From: Embleya sp040605455
Lineage (GTDB): Bacteria; Actinomycetota; Actinomycetes; Streptomycetales; Streptomycetaceae
Length of the DNA: 39,760 nt
Direction of reading: 5' to 3'
NCBI RefSeq assembly: GCF_040605455.1
Contig: NZ_JBEXCV010000078.1
Location: 1 to 39,760 of the forward strand
The stretch's first letter is position 1, and each line of letters opens with the position of its first letter. The notes beneath the pieces are model-generated. The model did not search any database. It was not told the origin of the DNA and saw only the letters and a program-made list of their open reading frames with translations. The translations under genes were made by a program, and so were the position numbers. Shown piece after piece: positions 11,106-19,014 of the stretch.

Positions 11106-14100
11106 ATGCAGAGCAAGCTGGACGAGGCGAAGGCGGAGCTTCTCGCCCGAGCGGCGGAAGCGGCACGAGCGGCATCGTCACAGCACGGAGGCGGCGGGCC
11201 CGAGGGCCCGAACCGGGTGGACCTCGACGTCCTCCTGTCCCGCTATTACCGGCACACCGCACCCGACGACCTGATCGATCGCGATCCGGTCGACGTGTAC
11301 GGTGCGGCGATCTCGCACTGTCGACTCGCGGCGGATCGCCCCCAGGGCACCGCGCGGGTCCGGGCGTACACGCCCACGGTGGAGGAGAACGGTTGGGCCT
11401 CGGGGCACACCGTGGTCGAGGTGGTCACCGACGACATGCCCTTCCTGGTGGACTCGGTCACCAACGAGCTCTCCCGCCAGGAACGCAGCATCCATGTGGT
11501 GATCCACCCCCAGCTCATCGTGCGGCGCACCATCGCCGGCGAGCTGCTGGAGATCGTGGACACCACGGACGCACACGGTGTGCCCGAGGACGCGGTCATC
11601 GAGTCCTGGATGCACATCGAGATCGACCGGGAGAGCGACCGCGAGGACCTGCGCTCGGTCGAGGCGGGGCTGCAGCGCATCATCAGCGATGTGCGCGAGG
11701 TGGTCGAGGACTGGGCCAAGATGCGCGACACCTCGCTGCGGCTGGCCGACGAACTCGCCAACGACCCTCCGGCGGCACTGCCGGAGGAGGAGATCGGCGA
11801 GGCGTGGGAGCTGCTGCGCTGGCTCTCCGAGGACCACTTCACCTTCCTCGGGTACCGCGAGTACGACCTGGTGTGCGAGAACGACGAGGACGTGCTGCGC
11901 GCGGTGCCCGGTACCGGTCTCGGTATCCTGCGCGCCGACCAGGACCTGTCCGCGTCCTTCAGCCGGCTCTCCACCCAGGCGCGTGCGAAGGCCCGGGAGA
12001 AACAGCTGCTGATCCTGACCAAGGCCAACTCGCGGGCGACCGTGCACCGCTCGGCCTACCTCGACTACATCGGCGTGAAGAAGTTCGACGCGGCCGGCAA
12101 CGTGATCGGCGAGCGTCGTTTCCTGGGGTTGTTCAGCTCCGCCGCGTACACCGACAGCGTCCAGCGCATCCCGGTGGTGCGCCGCAAGGTGCACGCCGTG
12201 CTGGACAAGGCCGGCTTCCCGCCGGTCAGCCACGACGGCCGGGACCTGCTGCAGATCCTGGAGACCTACCCGCGCGACGACCTGTTCCAGATCGCCGTGG
12301 ACGAGCTGCACGACATCGTCATCAACGTGCTCTACCTCCAGGAACGCCGCCGGTTGCGGCTGTTCCTGCGCAAGGACGAATACGGCCGGTTCTACTCGGC
12401 CCTGGTCTACCTGCCGCGCGACCGGTACACCACCGAGGTCCGGCTCAAGATGCAGGACATCCTGCTCGCCGAGCTGGCCGGTTCGGTGGTCGACTACACC
12501 GCGCGCAACACCGAGTCCGTGCTCGCGCGCCTGCACTTCACCGTGCGCGTGCCCACCGGCGCCGAACTCGGCGACCCGGACGTGGACTACATCGAACGAC
12601 TGCTGTCCGACGCCACCCGCTCGTGGATCGACGACTTCGGCGAGGCCCTCGTCGCCGAATGCGGCGAGGAGAGCGCGGCCGAACTGTCCCGCCGCTACGC
12701 GCACGCGTTCAGCGAGGGCTACAAGTCCGACTTCCCGCCCCGGACCGCGGTGGCCGACCTCAAGCGGATCGAGGAGCTGACCCCCGAGGCCGACTTCAAG
12801 CTGCACCTGTACGAGCCGATAGGAGCACTGCCGGGCGAGCGGCGGTTCAAGATCTACCGCTCCGGTGGGCACGTGTCGCTCTCCGAGGTGCTGCCGATCC
12901 TGCAGCGCATGGGTCTGGAGGTCGTCGACGAGCGACCCTACGAGCTGCGCCGCGCCGACGGGACCGTGGCGTGGGTGTACGACTTCGGCCTGCGCTACGA
13001 CGCGTCGGCGATGTACGGGCAGCCCGAGGACGTCAAGGAGCTGTTCCAGGACGCGTTCTCGGCGACCTGGACCGGGCGCGCGGAGAACGACGGGTTCAAC
13101 GCACTGGTCTTCCGGGCCGGGCTGACCTGGCGCCAGGCGATGGTGCTGCGCGCGTACGCCAAGTACCAGCGGCAGGCCGGGACCACCTTCGGGCAGGAGT
13201 ACATCGAGGGCGTCCTGGTCTCCAACCCGCACACCACACGGCTGTTGGTGAACCTGTTCGAGGCCCGCTTCTCGCCGGGTCACCAGCAGGCCGGCACCGA
13301 GCTGGTGGACGGCATCGTCGAGGCCATCGAGGGTGCGCTGGACCAGGTGGCCAGCCTGGACGAGGACCGCATCCTGCGCTCGTTCCTGGCGATGGTCAAG
13401 GCGACCCTGCGGACCAACTTCTTCCAGCACCGCGAGGACGGCGAGGCGCACGACTACCTCTCGCTCAAGTTCGACCCCCAGGAGATCCCGGACCTGCCCG
13501 CGCCGCGGCCCAAGTTCGAGATCTTCGTCTACTCGCCCCGGGTCGAGGGTGTGCACCTGCGCTTCGGCGCGGTCGCGCGCGGCGGGCTGCGCTGGTCGGA
13601 TCGACGCGAGGACTTCCGCACCGAGATCCTGGGCCTGGTCAAGGCGCAGATGGTGAAGAACACCGTAATCGTGCCGGTCGGCGCGAAGGGCGGCTTCTTC
13701 TGCAAGCAATTGCCCGATCCCGCGGACCGCGAGGCGTGGCTGGCCGAGGGCATCGCCTGCTACCGCACCTTCATCGGCGCGCTGCTCGACATCACCGACA
13801 ACCTCGTCGACGGCGCGGTCGTGCCGCCGGCGGACGTGGTGCGCCACGACGCGGACGACACCTACCTGGTGGTGGCCGCGGACAAGGGCACCGCGACGTT
13901 CTCCGACATCGCCAACGAGGTGGCCCAGTCGTACGGCTTCTGGCTGGGCGACGCGTTCGCCTCCGGCGGCTCGGCGGGCTACGACCACAAGGGCATGGGC
14001 ATCACCGCGCGCGGTGCGTGGGAGTCGGTCGAGCGGCACTTCCGCGAACTGGGTCACGACACCCGGACCGAGGACTTCACCGTGGTCGGCATCGGCGACA

Positions 14101-15989
14101 TGTCCGGTGACGTGTTCGGCAACGGCATGCTGCTGTCCGAGCACATCCGGCTGCTCGCCGCCTTCGACCACCGGCACATCTTCCTGGACCCGAACCCGGA
14201 CGCGGCGGTCTCCTTCGCCGAGCGGCGCCGGCTGTTCGACCTGCCGCGCAGCTCGTGGGCGGATTACGACAAGGAGCTGATCTCGGCCGGCGGCGGGGTG
14301 TACCCGCGCACCGCCAAGTCGGTACCGATCAACGCCCAGGTGCGCCAGGCGCTGGGACTGCCGGACGGGCTGATCCGGCTCACCCCGGCCGATCTGATGA
14401 GGGCGATCCTGCAGGCCCCAGCGGACCTGTTCTGGAACGGCGGAATCGGCACCTACATCAAGTCGAGCGGCGAATCGCACGCCGATGTCGGCGACAAGGC
14501 CAACGACGCGATCCGGGTCAACGGCGCCGACCTGCGGGTCAAGGTCGTCGGCGAGGGCGGCAACCTGGGTTGCACCCAGCTGGGTCGGGTCGAGTTCGCG
14601 CTCGCGGGCGGGCGGATCAACACCGACGCGATCGACAACTCGGCGGGCGTGGACACCTCGGACCACGAGGTGAACATCAAGATCCTGCTCAACCAGGTCA
14701 CCGCCGCCGGCGACATGACCCTCAAGCAGCGCAACGAGCTGCTCGCGGCCATGACGGACGAGGTCGGGCACCTGGTGCTGGCCGCCAACTACGGCCAGAA
14801 CTGCGCGCTGACCAACGCGGTCTCCCAGGCCGGCAGCCTGCTGCACGTGCACATGCGGTACATGCGCCGGCTGGTACGCGACGGACACCTCAACCGGGAG
14901 ATCGAGTTCCTGCCGACCGACCGGCAGTTGCGGGAGCGGCAGCAGAACGGGCAGGCGATGACCCAGCCCGAGCTGGCCGTGCTGCTCGCGTACACCAAGA
15001 TCGTGATGGCCCAGGACCTGATCGCCTCGGACCTGCCGGACGACCCGTTCCTGGCCCGGGAGTTGCACCGCTACTTTCCCAGCGCGCTGCGGGCCAGGTT
15101 CGTCGAACAGATGGACCGGCACCCGCTGCGCCGGGACATCATCACCACCGTCGTGGTCAACGACGTGGTCAACCTGGCCGGCCTCTCGTTCATGTTCCGC
15201 ATGCGCGAGGAGACCGGCGCGTCGGCGGAGGAGGTCGCGCGGGCGCACATCACCGCGCGGGAGATCTTCGGCATCGACCGGATCATGGGCGCGATCGCGG
15301 CGCTGGACAACAAGGTTCCGGCAGAGATGCAGACCACGCTGCGGCTGCACAGTCGGCGGCTGATCGAGCGGGCAAGCCGCTGGTTCCTGGGCAGCCGACG
15401 CGAGATCGACATCGCCGCGCAGGTGGAGTTCTTCCGGGACGGTGTGGCCGAGGTGATCGCACACCTGCCCAAGGTGCTGCGTGGCTCGGACCTGGCCTGG
15501 ATGGACGGGCTGTACGAGGAGTTCACCGAGGCCGGCGTGCCGACCGAACTGGCCACCGCGGTGGCCGGGATGTCCTCGGCGTACGCGGCGCTGGACATCG
15601 TCGAGGTGGCGCGCGAGTCCGAGCGCGCGGTGCTCGACGTCGCGCAGGTGTACTTCGACATCGCCGACCGGCTGCCGATCGCGCACCTGCTCGACCGGAT
15701 CATCGAACTGCCGCGCAGTGACCGGTGGAAGTCGATGGCCCGTGCCTCGCTGCGCGAGGATCTGTACGCGGCGCAGGCCGGGCTCACCGCGGAGGTGCTC
15801 GGCTCCGGCGAGCCGGCGGACACCGCGGAGCTGCGGTTCAAGGCGTGGGAGCACAAGAACGCGCCGGTGCTCACCCGGGCGCGGTCCACGCTGGACGAGT
15901 TGCAGGAGGCGGAGAACTACGACCTCGCGACGCTCTCGGTCGCGATGCGGACGATCCGTACGCTGCTGCGGACCGGCAGCAAGAGCTGA
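11106..15989 (+). CDS. gdh: NAD-specific glutamate dehydrogenase, large (about 180 kDa) class
   Basis: Catabolic NAD-dependent glutamate dehydrogenase of the L_180 class, first described in Streptomyces clavuligerus; it converts glutamate and NAD+ to 2-oxoglutarate, ammonium and NADH. The 1627 residues match the class. The long N-terminal regulatory part contains ACT-like segments (for example TDDMPFLVDSVTNEL). The catalytic domain includes RGGLRWSDRREDFRTE, VPVGAKGGFFCKQ (K861, likely substrate-binding), GDMSGDVFGNGML and AAFDHRHIFLDPNPD, followed by a Rossmann region with VVGEGGNLGCTQ. Start ATG 11106 has AGGAG at 11091-11095. It lies downstream of P5C dehydrogenase and is closed by a perfect hairpin at 16003-16042. 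Confidence 0.97.
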   Translation: MQSKLDEAKAELLARAAEAARAASSQHGGGGPEGPNRVDLDVLLSRYYRHTAPDDLIDRDPVDVYGAAISHCRLAADRPQGTARVRAYTPTVEENGWASGHTVVEVVTDDMPFLVDSVTNELSRQERSIHVVIHPQLIVRRTIAGELLEIVDTTDAHGVPEDAVIESWMHIEIDRESDREDLRSVEAGLQRIISDVREVVEDWAKMRDTSLRLADELANDPPAALPEEEIGEAWELLRWLSEDHFTFLGYREYDLVCENDEDVLRAVPGTGLGILRADQDLSASFSRLSTQARAKAREKQLLILTKANSRATVHRSAYLDYIGVKKFDAAGNVIGERRFLGLFSSAAYTDSVQRIPVVRRKVHAVLDKAGFPPVSHDGRDLLQILETYPRDDLFQIAVDELHDIVINVLYLQERRRLRLFLRKDEYGRFYSALVYLPRDRYTTEVRLKMQDILLAELAGSVVDYTARNTESVLARLHFTVRVPTGAELGDPDVDYIERLLSDATRSWIDDFGEALVAECGEESAAELSRRYAHAFSEGYKSDFPPRTAVADLKRIEELTPEADFKLHLYEPIGALPGERRFKIYRSGGHVSLSEVLPILQRMGLEVVDERPYELRRADGTVAWVYDFGLRYDASAMYGQPEDVKELFQDAFSATWTGRAENDGFNALVFRAGLTWRQAMVLRAYAKYQRQAGTTFGQEYIEGVLVSNPHTTRLLVNLFEARFSPGHQQAGTELVDGIVEAIEGALDQVASLDEDRILRSFLAMVKATLRTNFFQHREDGEAHDYLSLKFDPQEIPDLPAPRPKFEIFVYSPRVEGVHLRFGAVARGGLRWSDRREDFRTEILGLVKAQMVKNTVIVPVGAKGGFFCKQLPDPADREAWLAEGIACYRTFIGALLDITDNLVDGAVVPPADVVRHDADDTYLVVAADKGTATFSDIANEVAQSYGFWLGDAFASGGSAGYDHKGMGITARGAWESVERHFRELGHDTRTEDFTVVGIGDMSGDVFGNGMLLSEHIRLLAAFDHRHIFLDPNPDAAVSFAERRRLFDLPRSSWADYDKELISAGGGVYPRTAKSVPINAQVRQALGLPDGLIRLTPADLMRAILQAPADLFWNGGIGTYIKSSGESHADVGDKANDAIRVNGADLRVKVVGEGGNLGCTQLGRVEFALAGGRINTDAIDNSAGVDTSDHEVNIKILLNQVTAAGDMTLKQRNELLAAMTDEVGHLVLAANYGQNCALTNAVSQAGSLLHVHMRYMRRLVRDGHLNREIEFLPTDRQLRERQQNGQAMTQPELAVLLAYTKIVMAQDLIASDLPDDPFLARELHRYFPSALRARFVEQMDRHPLRRDIITTVVVNDVVNLAGLSFMFRMREETGASAEEVARAHITAREIFGIDRIMGAIAALDNKVPAEMQTTLRLHSRRLIERASRWFLGSRREIDIAAQVEFFRDGVAEVIAHLPKVLRGSDLAWMDGLYEEFTEAGVPTELATAVAGMSSAYAALDIVEVARESERAVLDVAQVYFDIADRLPIAHLLDRIIELPRSDRWKSMARASLREDLYAAQAGLTAEVLGSGEPADTAELRFKAWEHKNAPVLTRARSTLDELQEAENYDLATLSVAMRTIRTLLRTGSKS

Positions 15990-16002
15990 TCGGTGCCGGA
16001 AT

Positions 16003-16042
16003 GCCGCCGGCCCGGAACCCGCTGGGGTTCCGGGCCGGCGGC
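16003..16042. terminator. Perfect 18-bp hairpin between convergent gdh and membrane protein
   Basis: Arm 16003-16020 (GCCGCCGGCCCGGAACCC) pairs without mismatch with 16025-16042 around a four-base GCTG loop. The position between two convergent stops (15989 and 16057) makes it a bidirectional terminator. No T-run. Confidence 0.88.
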
Positions 16043-16056
16043 CTGTTCGGGCACGA

Positions 16057-16482
16057 CTACGGTTCGAGCATCAGCAACTCGTGGTGGCTGCGCTCGCGCA
16101 CCGCCCACCAGCACGGCAGGTAGATCACCGCGGGCAGACCGGCCACCAGGATCGACCAGGTCGGGCAGTTCATCAGCGCCGCCATCAGCGCGACGAACAC
16201 GTGGATCAGGCCCACCGCGGCCGCCCGCGCCAACGCCCCGGTGCCGCGCCGCATCGCGTCGCGCACGCCGGCGACGCCCATGCCGCAGACCACCGCGACG
16301 CCCGCGCACAACACCGACGCGATCAGCAACAGGTCGCCGAGCCCTTCCAGGCTCTTGCGGTCGTCGCGCACCGCGAACGACATGATCGCCAACGTGACGG
16401 CGGTCGCGCTCATCAGCACCGTTTCGATGGCCAGTGCGATCAGCAGGGTCCGCAGAAAACCGATGCGACTATTTCCCCTCAT
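16057..16482 (-). CDS. Small four-helix membrane protein of unknown function
   Basis: I do not recognise this 141-residue protein. Four hydrophobic segments are visible: about residues 10-35 (RTLLIALAIETVLMSATAV), 48-73 (LLLIASVLCAGVAVVCGMGV), 83-105 (AAAVGLIHVFVALMAAL) and 110-130 (SILVAGLPAVIYLPCWWAV). It has a basic loop after helix 2 (RDAMRRGTG). I chose ATG 16482 because GGGGGA lies four bases upstream on the minus strand; a longer frame to 16521 adds only 13 residues with no ribosome site. It is alone on its strand, converges on gdh, and has an inverted-repeat cluster upstream (16511-16535). Probably an integral cytoplasmic membrane protein; no function is suggested. Confidence 0.75.
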   Translation of the reverse strand: MRGNSRIGFLRTLLIALAIETVLMSATAVTLAIMSFAVRDDRKSLEGLGDLLLIASVLCAGVAVVCGMGVAGVRDAMRRGTGALARAAAVGLIHVFVALMAALMNCPTWSILVAGLPAVIYLPCWWAVRERSHHELLMLEP

Positions 16483-16510
16483 TATTCCCCCGAAATGACG
16501 TTTGCCCCCC

Positions 16511-16535
16511 GTTCGGTACACCCCCGAACCGGTTC
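16511..16535. promoter_or_regulatory. Overlapping inverted repeats upstream of the small membrane protein
   Basis: GTTCGG at 16511-16516 is inverted as CCGAAC at 16524-16529 (seven-base spacer), and the same right arm belongs to the perfect palindrome GAACCGGTTC at 16526-16535. The cluster lies 29-53 bases upstream of ATG 16482 (minus strand), a position suitable for an operator. No regulator is identified. Confidence 0.35.
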
Positions 16536-16642
16536 CGAAGTGGCGGGGAGCACCCTACGCCTTCGGACGATGCCACACGGAATCCCGTTCCCGAAGTCGG
16601 ATCCGTAACGATGGCGGCACGAAACGCGGTACGAAACACAAA

Positions 16643-16687
16643 GGCCGCGGGGTGGTCGCCCGGCCGTTGCCGGACGGCCCCGCGGCC
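16643..16687 (-). terminator. Terminator of the sugar ABC operon
   Basis: GGCCGCGGGG at 16643-16652 pairs with CCCCGCGGCC at 16678-16687; the enclosed bases can form a smaller inner stem (CCGGC/GCCGG). It lies 40 bases beyond the last permease stop, on the downstream side of the minus-strand operon. Confidence 0.72.
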
Positions 16688-16726
16688 GTTGCCCACGACG
16701 CTCTTCGACGTCGATCGAGTGCTCGA

Positions 16727-17647
16727 CTACTTGACGGCGCCCGCCATCACGCCTTGGACGAAGTAGCGCTGGAAGCTGAAGAAGACGATCACCGGGACGA
16801 TCAGCGACAGGAAGGCACCAGGCGCCAACACGTCGATATTGGCGCCGAACGCCCGTGATTGGGACTGCAACGCGACGGTCAGCGGCGCCGATTCGGTGTC
16901 CGCGTAGATCAACGCGATCAGCATGTCGTTCCACACCCACAGGAACTGGAAGATGCCCAGCGACGCGATCGCCGGCAGGCCCAGCGGCAGGATGACCCGG
17001 AAGAAGATGGTCAGGTCGGTGCCGCCGTCCATTCGGGCGGCTTCGAGCAGATCGCGGGGGATGCCCGCGAAGTAGTTGCGCAGCAGGAACACCGCGAACG
17101 GTAGGCCGAAGGCGACATGGAACAACACCACGCCCAGGATGGTGCCGAACAGGCCGGTGTTGCCGTACAGCTTGGAGATCGGGATCAGCGCCACCTGTAC
17201 CGGCACCACCAGCAGACCGACCACGACCAGGAACAGCCAGTCCCGACCGGGGAATTCCAGCCACGCGAAGGCGTAGGCCGCGAGCGAGCCGATCAGGATC
17301 ACCAACAGCGTGCTCGGCACGGTGATCCAGATCGTGTTGAAGAACGCCCGGGTCATGTCCTTGTTGTCGAGCAGTTTGTCGTAGTTCGAGAAGGTCAGGT
17401 CGCTCGGCTTGCCCAGTACCTTCCACCAGCCGGACTTGCTCATCTCCTGCGGGTCGCGCAGCGAGGAGACCAGGAGGCCGAACGTGGGCATCAGCCAGAA
17501 CAGCGCGATCAGCACGAGTGCGATCGCCGCCAGGCCGCCGCCGGTACGGCCCACGATCCGGGAGGCGAGGCCGCGCTTGATGCCGCCCTCACGGCCCGCC
17601 GGCGGTTGTCGAGGCTTCGTCAGGTCGGGGGCTGCGGACGCGCTCAC
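16727..17647 (-). CDS. Carbohydrate ABC transporter permease, MalG type
   Basis: Inner-membrane subunit of a binding-protein-dependent sugar importer (CUT1-like), 306 residues. A first helix (GLAAIALVLIALFWLMPTFG) is followed by an external loop with SSLRDPQEM. Helices 2-6 lie in the BPD_transp_1 domain, and the EAA motif LLEAARMDGGTDLTIFF contacts the ATPase. It ends FQRYFVQGVMAGAVK, the usual C-terminus of MalG-like permeases. Start GTG 17647 overlaps the stop of the upstream permease in a GTGA junction (17644-17647) and has GGGAGAA just upstream. It is the last gene of the operon ATPase, binding protein, MalF-type permease, MalG-type permease. The transported sugar cannot be told. Confidence 0.94.
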   Translation of the reverse strand: MSASAAPDLTKPRQPPAGREGGIKRGLASRIVGRTGGGLAAIALVLIALFWLMPTFGLLVSSLRDPQEMSKSGWWKVLGKPSDLTFSNYDKLLDNKDMTRAFFNTIWITVPSTLLVILIGSLAAYAFAWLEFPGRDWLFLVVVGLLVVPVQVALIPISKLYGNTGLFGTILGVVLFHVAFGLPFAVFLLRNYFAGIPRDLLEAARMDGGTDLTIFFRVILPLGLPAIASLGIFQFLWVWNDMLIALIYADTESAPLTVALQSQSRAFGANIDVLAPGAFLSLIVPVIVFFSFQRYFVQGVMAGAVK

Positions 17648-19005
17648 CGGTTCTCCCTTCGGAAGCGACGGATGTTGAACAACATCGCCGGCAGCACCAG
17701 CAGGAAGAGCAGGATGCCGATGGCACTGCCCAGCCCCTGGTTGTTGCCGCCGCCGAAGGAGGCGATGTACATCTGTAGGGCCAGGACGTTGGCCTCCTTC
17801 TGCGACGAGCCCAGCGAGATGATGAACACCAGGTCGAAGATCTTGAGCACGTTGATCACCAGGGTGACCATCACCACCACCAGCACCGGGGCCAGCAGCG
17901 GGATGGTGACCCGGCGGAAGACCTGCCACTCGGTCGCGCCGTCCACCCGCGCGGCCTCCAGCGCGTCCCGGGGGATCGCGGCCAGGCCCGCCGCGATCAG
18001 CACCATCGCGAAGCCCGCCCACATCCAGATGTAGGCGCCGATGATCGCGGCGGTGATCAGGTTCGGCCCGAGCCAGTCGTAGCCGCCGAAGGACTTGGCG
18101 AAGTTGGCCTCGGTCAGCCGCAGTTGCACCGGGCCGCCGCGGGCGGCGGAGGCGGGCATCGTGAACGAGCCGTCCTTGCCGGTGGTCGCCCTCGCGACGG
18201 TCTTCCCGCCGCGAACCGCCTCGACCTTGACCCCGGGCAGGCCCTTCTCGCCGGGATCGACCGCGCCGGGCTTGCCCGCGTTGCCCTTGGTGAAGTCGAC
18301 CCACACCACGCCGCCGAGTCCGCCCGCGGGCGGCACACCGGGCTTGGCGTCCCGCGCGTCACCGGGAATCTTCTCCGCGGGCAGCGAGACCAGCGGCAGC
18401 AACGCCGTGCCGCCCGGCTCGGTGCCGGCTCTGGTGACGAAGCCGCCGGCCTGCGGCGTGAGCACGGTGTCGTTGCGCGGGCGGGCACCCGGATACGGCG
18501 CGCCCTCGCTGAACATGTCGTGCACGCTGGTGACCACCGCGTTGGCCACGCCCTGGTCGGGCTCGCGATCGTAGACGAGCCGGAAGGTGATGCCCGCGGC
18601 CAACATGGACACGGCCATCGGCATGAAGACGATCAGCTTGAACGCCGTGGCGAACCTGACCCGTTCGGTCAGCACGGCGAAGATCAGACCGAGCGAGGTG
18701 ACCGCGGCCGGCACCACCAGGACCCAGATCAGGTTGTTCTTGAGCGCGGTGAAGGTGTCGTCGTCGGTGAACAGTTCCTTGTAGTTGTCGATCCCCACGA
18801 AATCCGACCAGCCGTCCGCGCCGAACAGGCTGCGCAGCAGCGACCACACGATCGGATAGGCGACCAGGACGGCGAGCATGACGATGGCCGGCAGCAGGAA
18901 CAGCCAGCCCAACAGGGCGCCCGAACCGAGCCCGCGCGACTCGCGCGCGGGCGTCGGCTTCGTCTTCTCGGGCACCGCGACCGGTACGGGTGCCTTGTCA
19001 TTCAT
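17644..19005 (-). CDS. Carbohydrate ABC permease, MalF type, with large extracytoplasmic insertion
   Basis: Membrane subunit of the sugar importer, 453 residues, well above the roughly 300 usual for the family. Helices lie at about residues 29-60, 88-113 and 118-145; after DREPDQGVANAVV (147-158) an insertion of about 150 residues (160-308) precedes helix 4 (314-342), the EAA loop (IPRDALEAARVDGATEWQVF, 344-363) and helices 5-6. The second half of the insertion (about 230-300) reads GGVVWVDFTKGNAGKPGAVD, then PGEKGLPGVKVEAV, then ATTGKDGSFTMPA, the pattern of SdrD_B/Cna-B-like immunoglobulin-type domains. By topology it faces outside. E. coli MalF also has a large external loop (P2) but, as I recall, between the helices equivalent to core helices 1 and 2. 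It lies nine bases downstream of the binding-protein gene and overlaps the next permease by four bases. Confidence 0.92.
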   Translation of the reverse strand: MNDKAPVPVAVPEKTKPTPARESRGLGSGALLGWLFLLPAIVMLAVLVAYPIVWSLLRSLFGADGWSDFVGIDNYKELFTDDDTFTALKNNLIWVLVVPAAVTSLGLIFAVLTERVRFATAFKLIVFMPMAVSMLAAGITFRLVYDREPDQGVANAVVTSVHDMFSEGAPYPGARPRNDTVLTPQAGGFVTRAGTEPGGTALLPLVSLPAEKIPGDARDAKPGVPPAGGLGGVVWVDFTKGNAGKPGAVDPGEKGLPGVKVEAVRGGKTVARATTGKDGSFTMPASAARGGPVQLRLTEANFAKSFGGYDWLGPNLITAAIIGAYIWMWAGFAMVLIAAGLAAIPRDALEAARVDGATEWQVFRRVTIPLLAPVLVVVMVTLVINVLKIFDLVFIISLGSSQKEANVLALQMYIASFGGGNNQGLGSAIGILLFLLVLPAMLFNIRRFRRENR

Positions 19006-19014
19006 GGCAGCGGA

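Noticed and set aside
10531..11274. Small frames on both strands in the pruA-gdh gap
   Set aside because: Arg/Pro/Ala-rich translations, no ribosome sites, overlaps with real genes at the ends.
11178..15854. Antisense frame of 1558 codons opposite gdh
   Set aside because: High-GC shadow: low-complexity Arg/Asp/Val/His-rich translation with no motif, opposite an unmistakable enzyme.
18080..18530. The permease insertion as a frameshift or assembly error
   Set aside because: The reading frame is continuous through both halves, codon bias is normal, and the insert has its own domain-like pattern.
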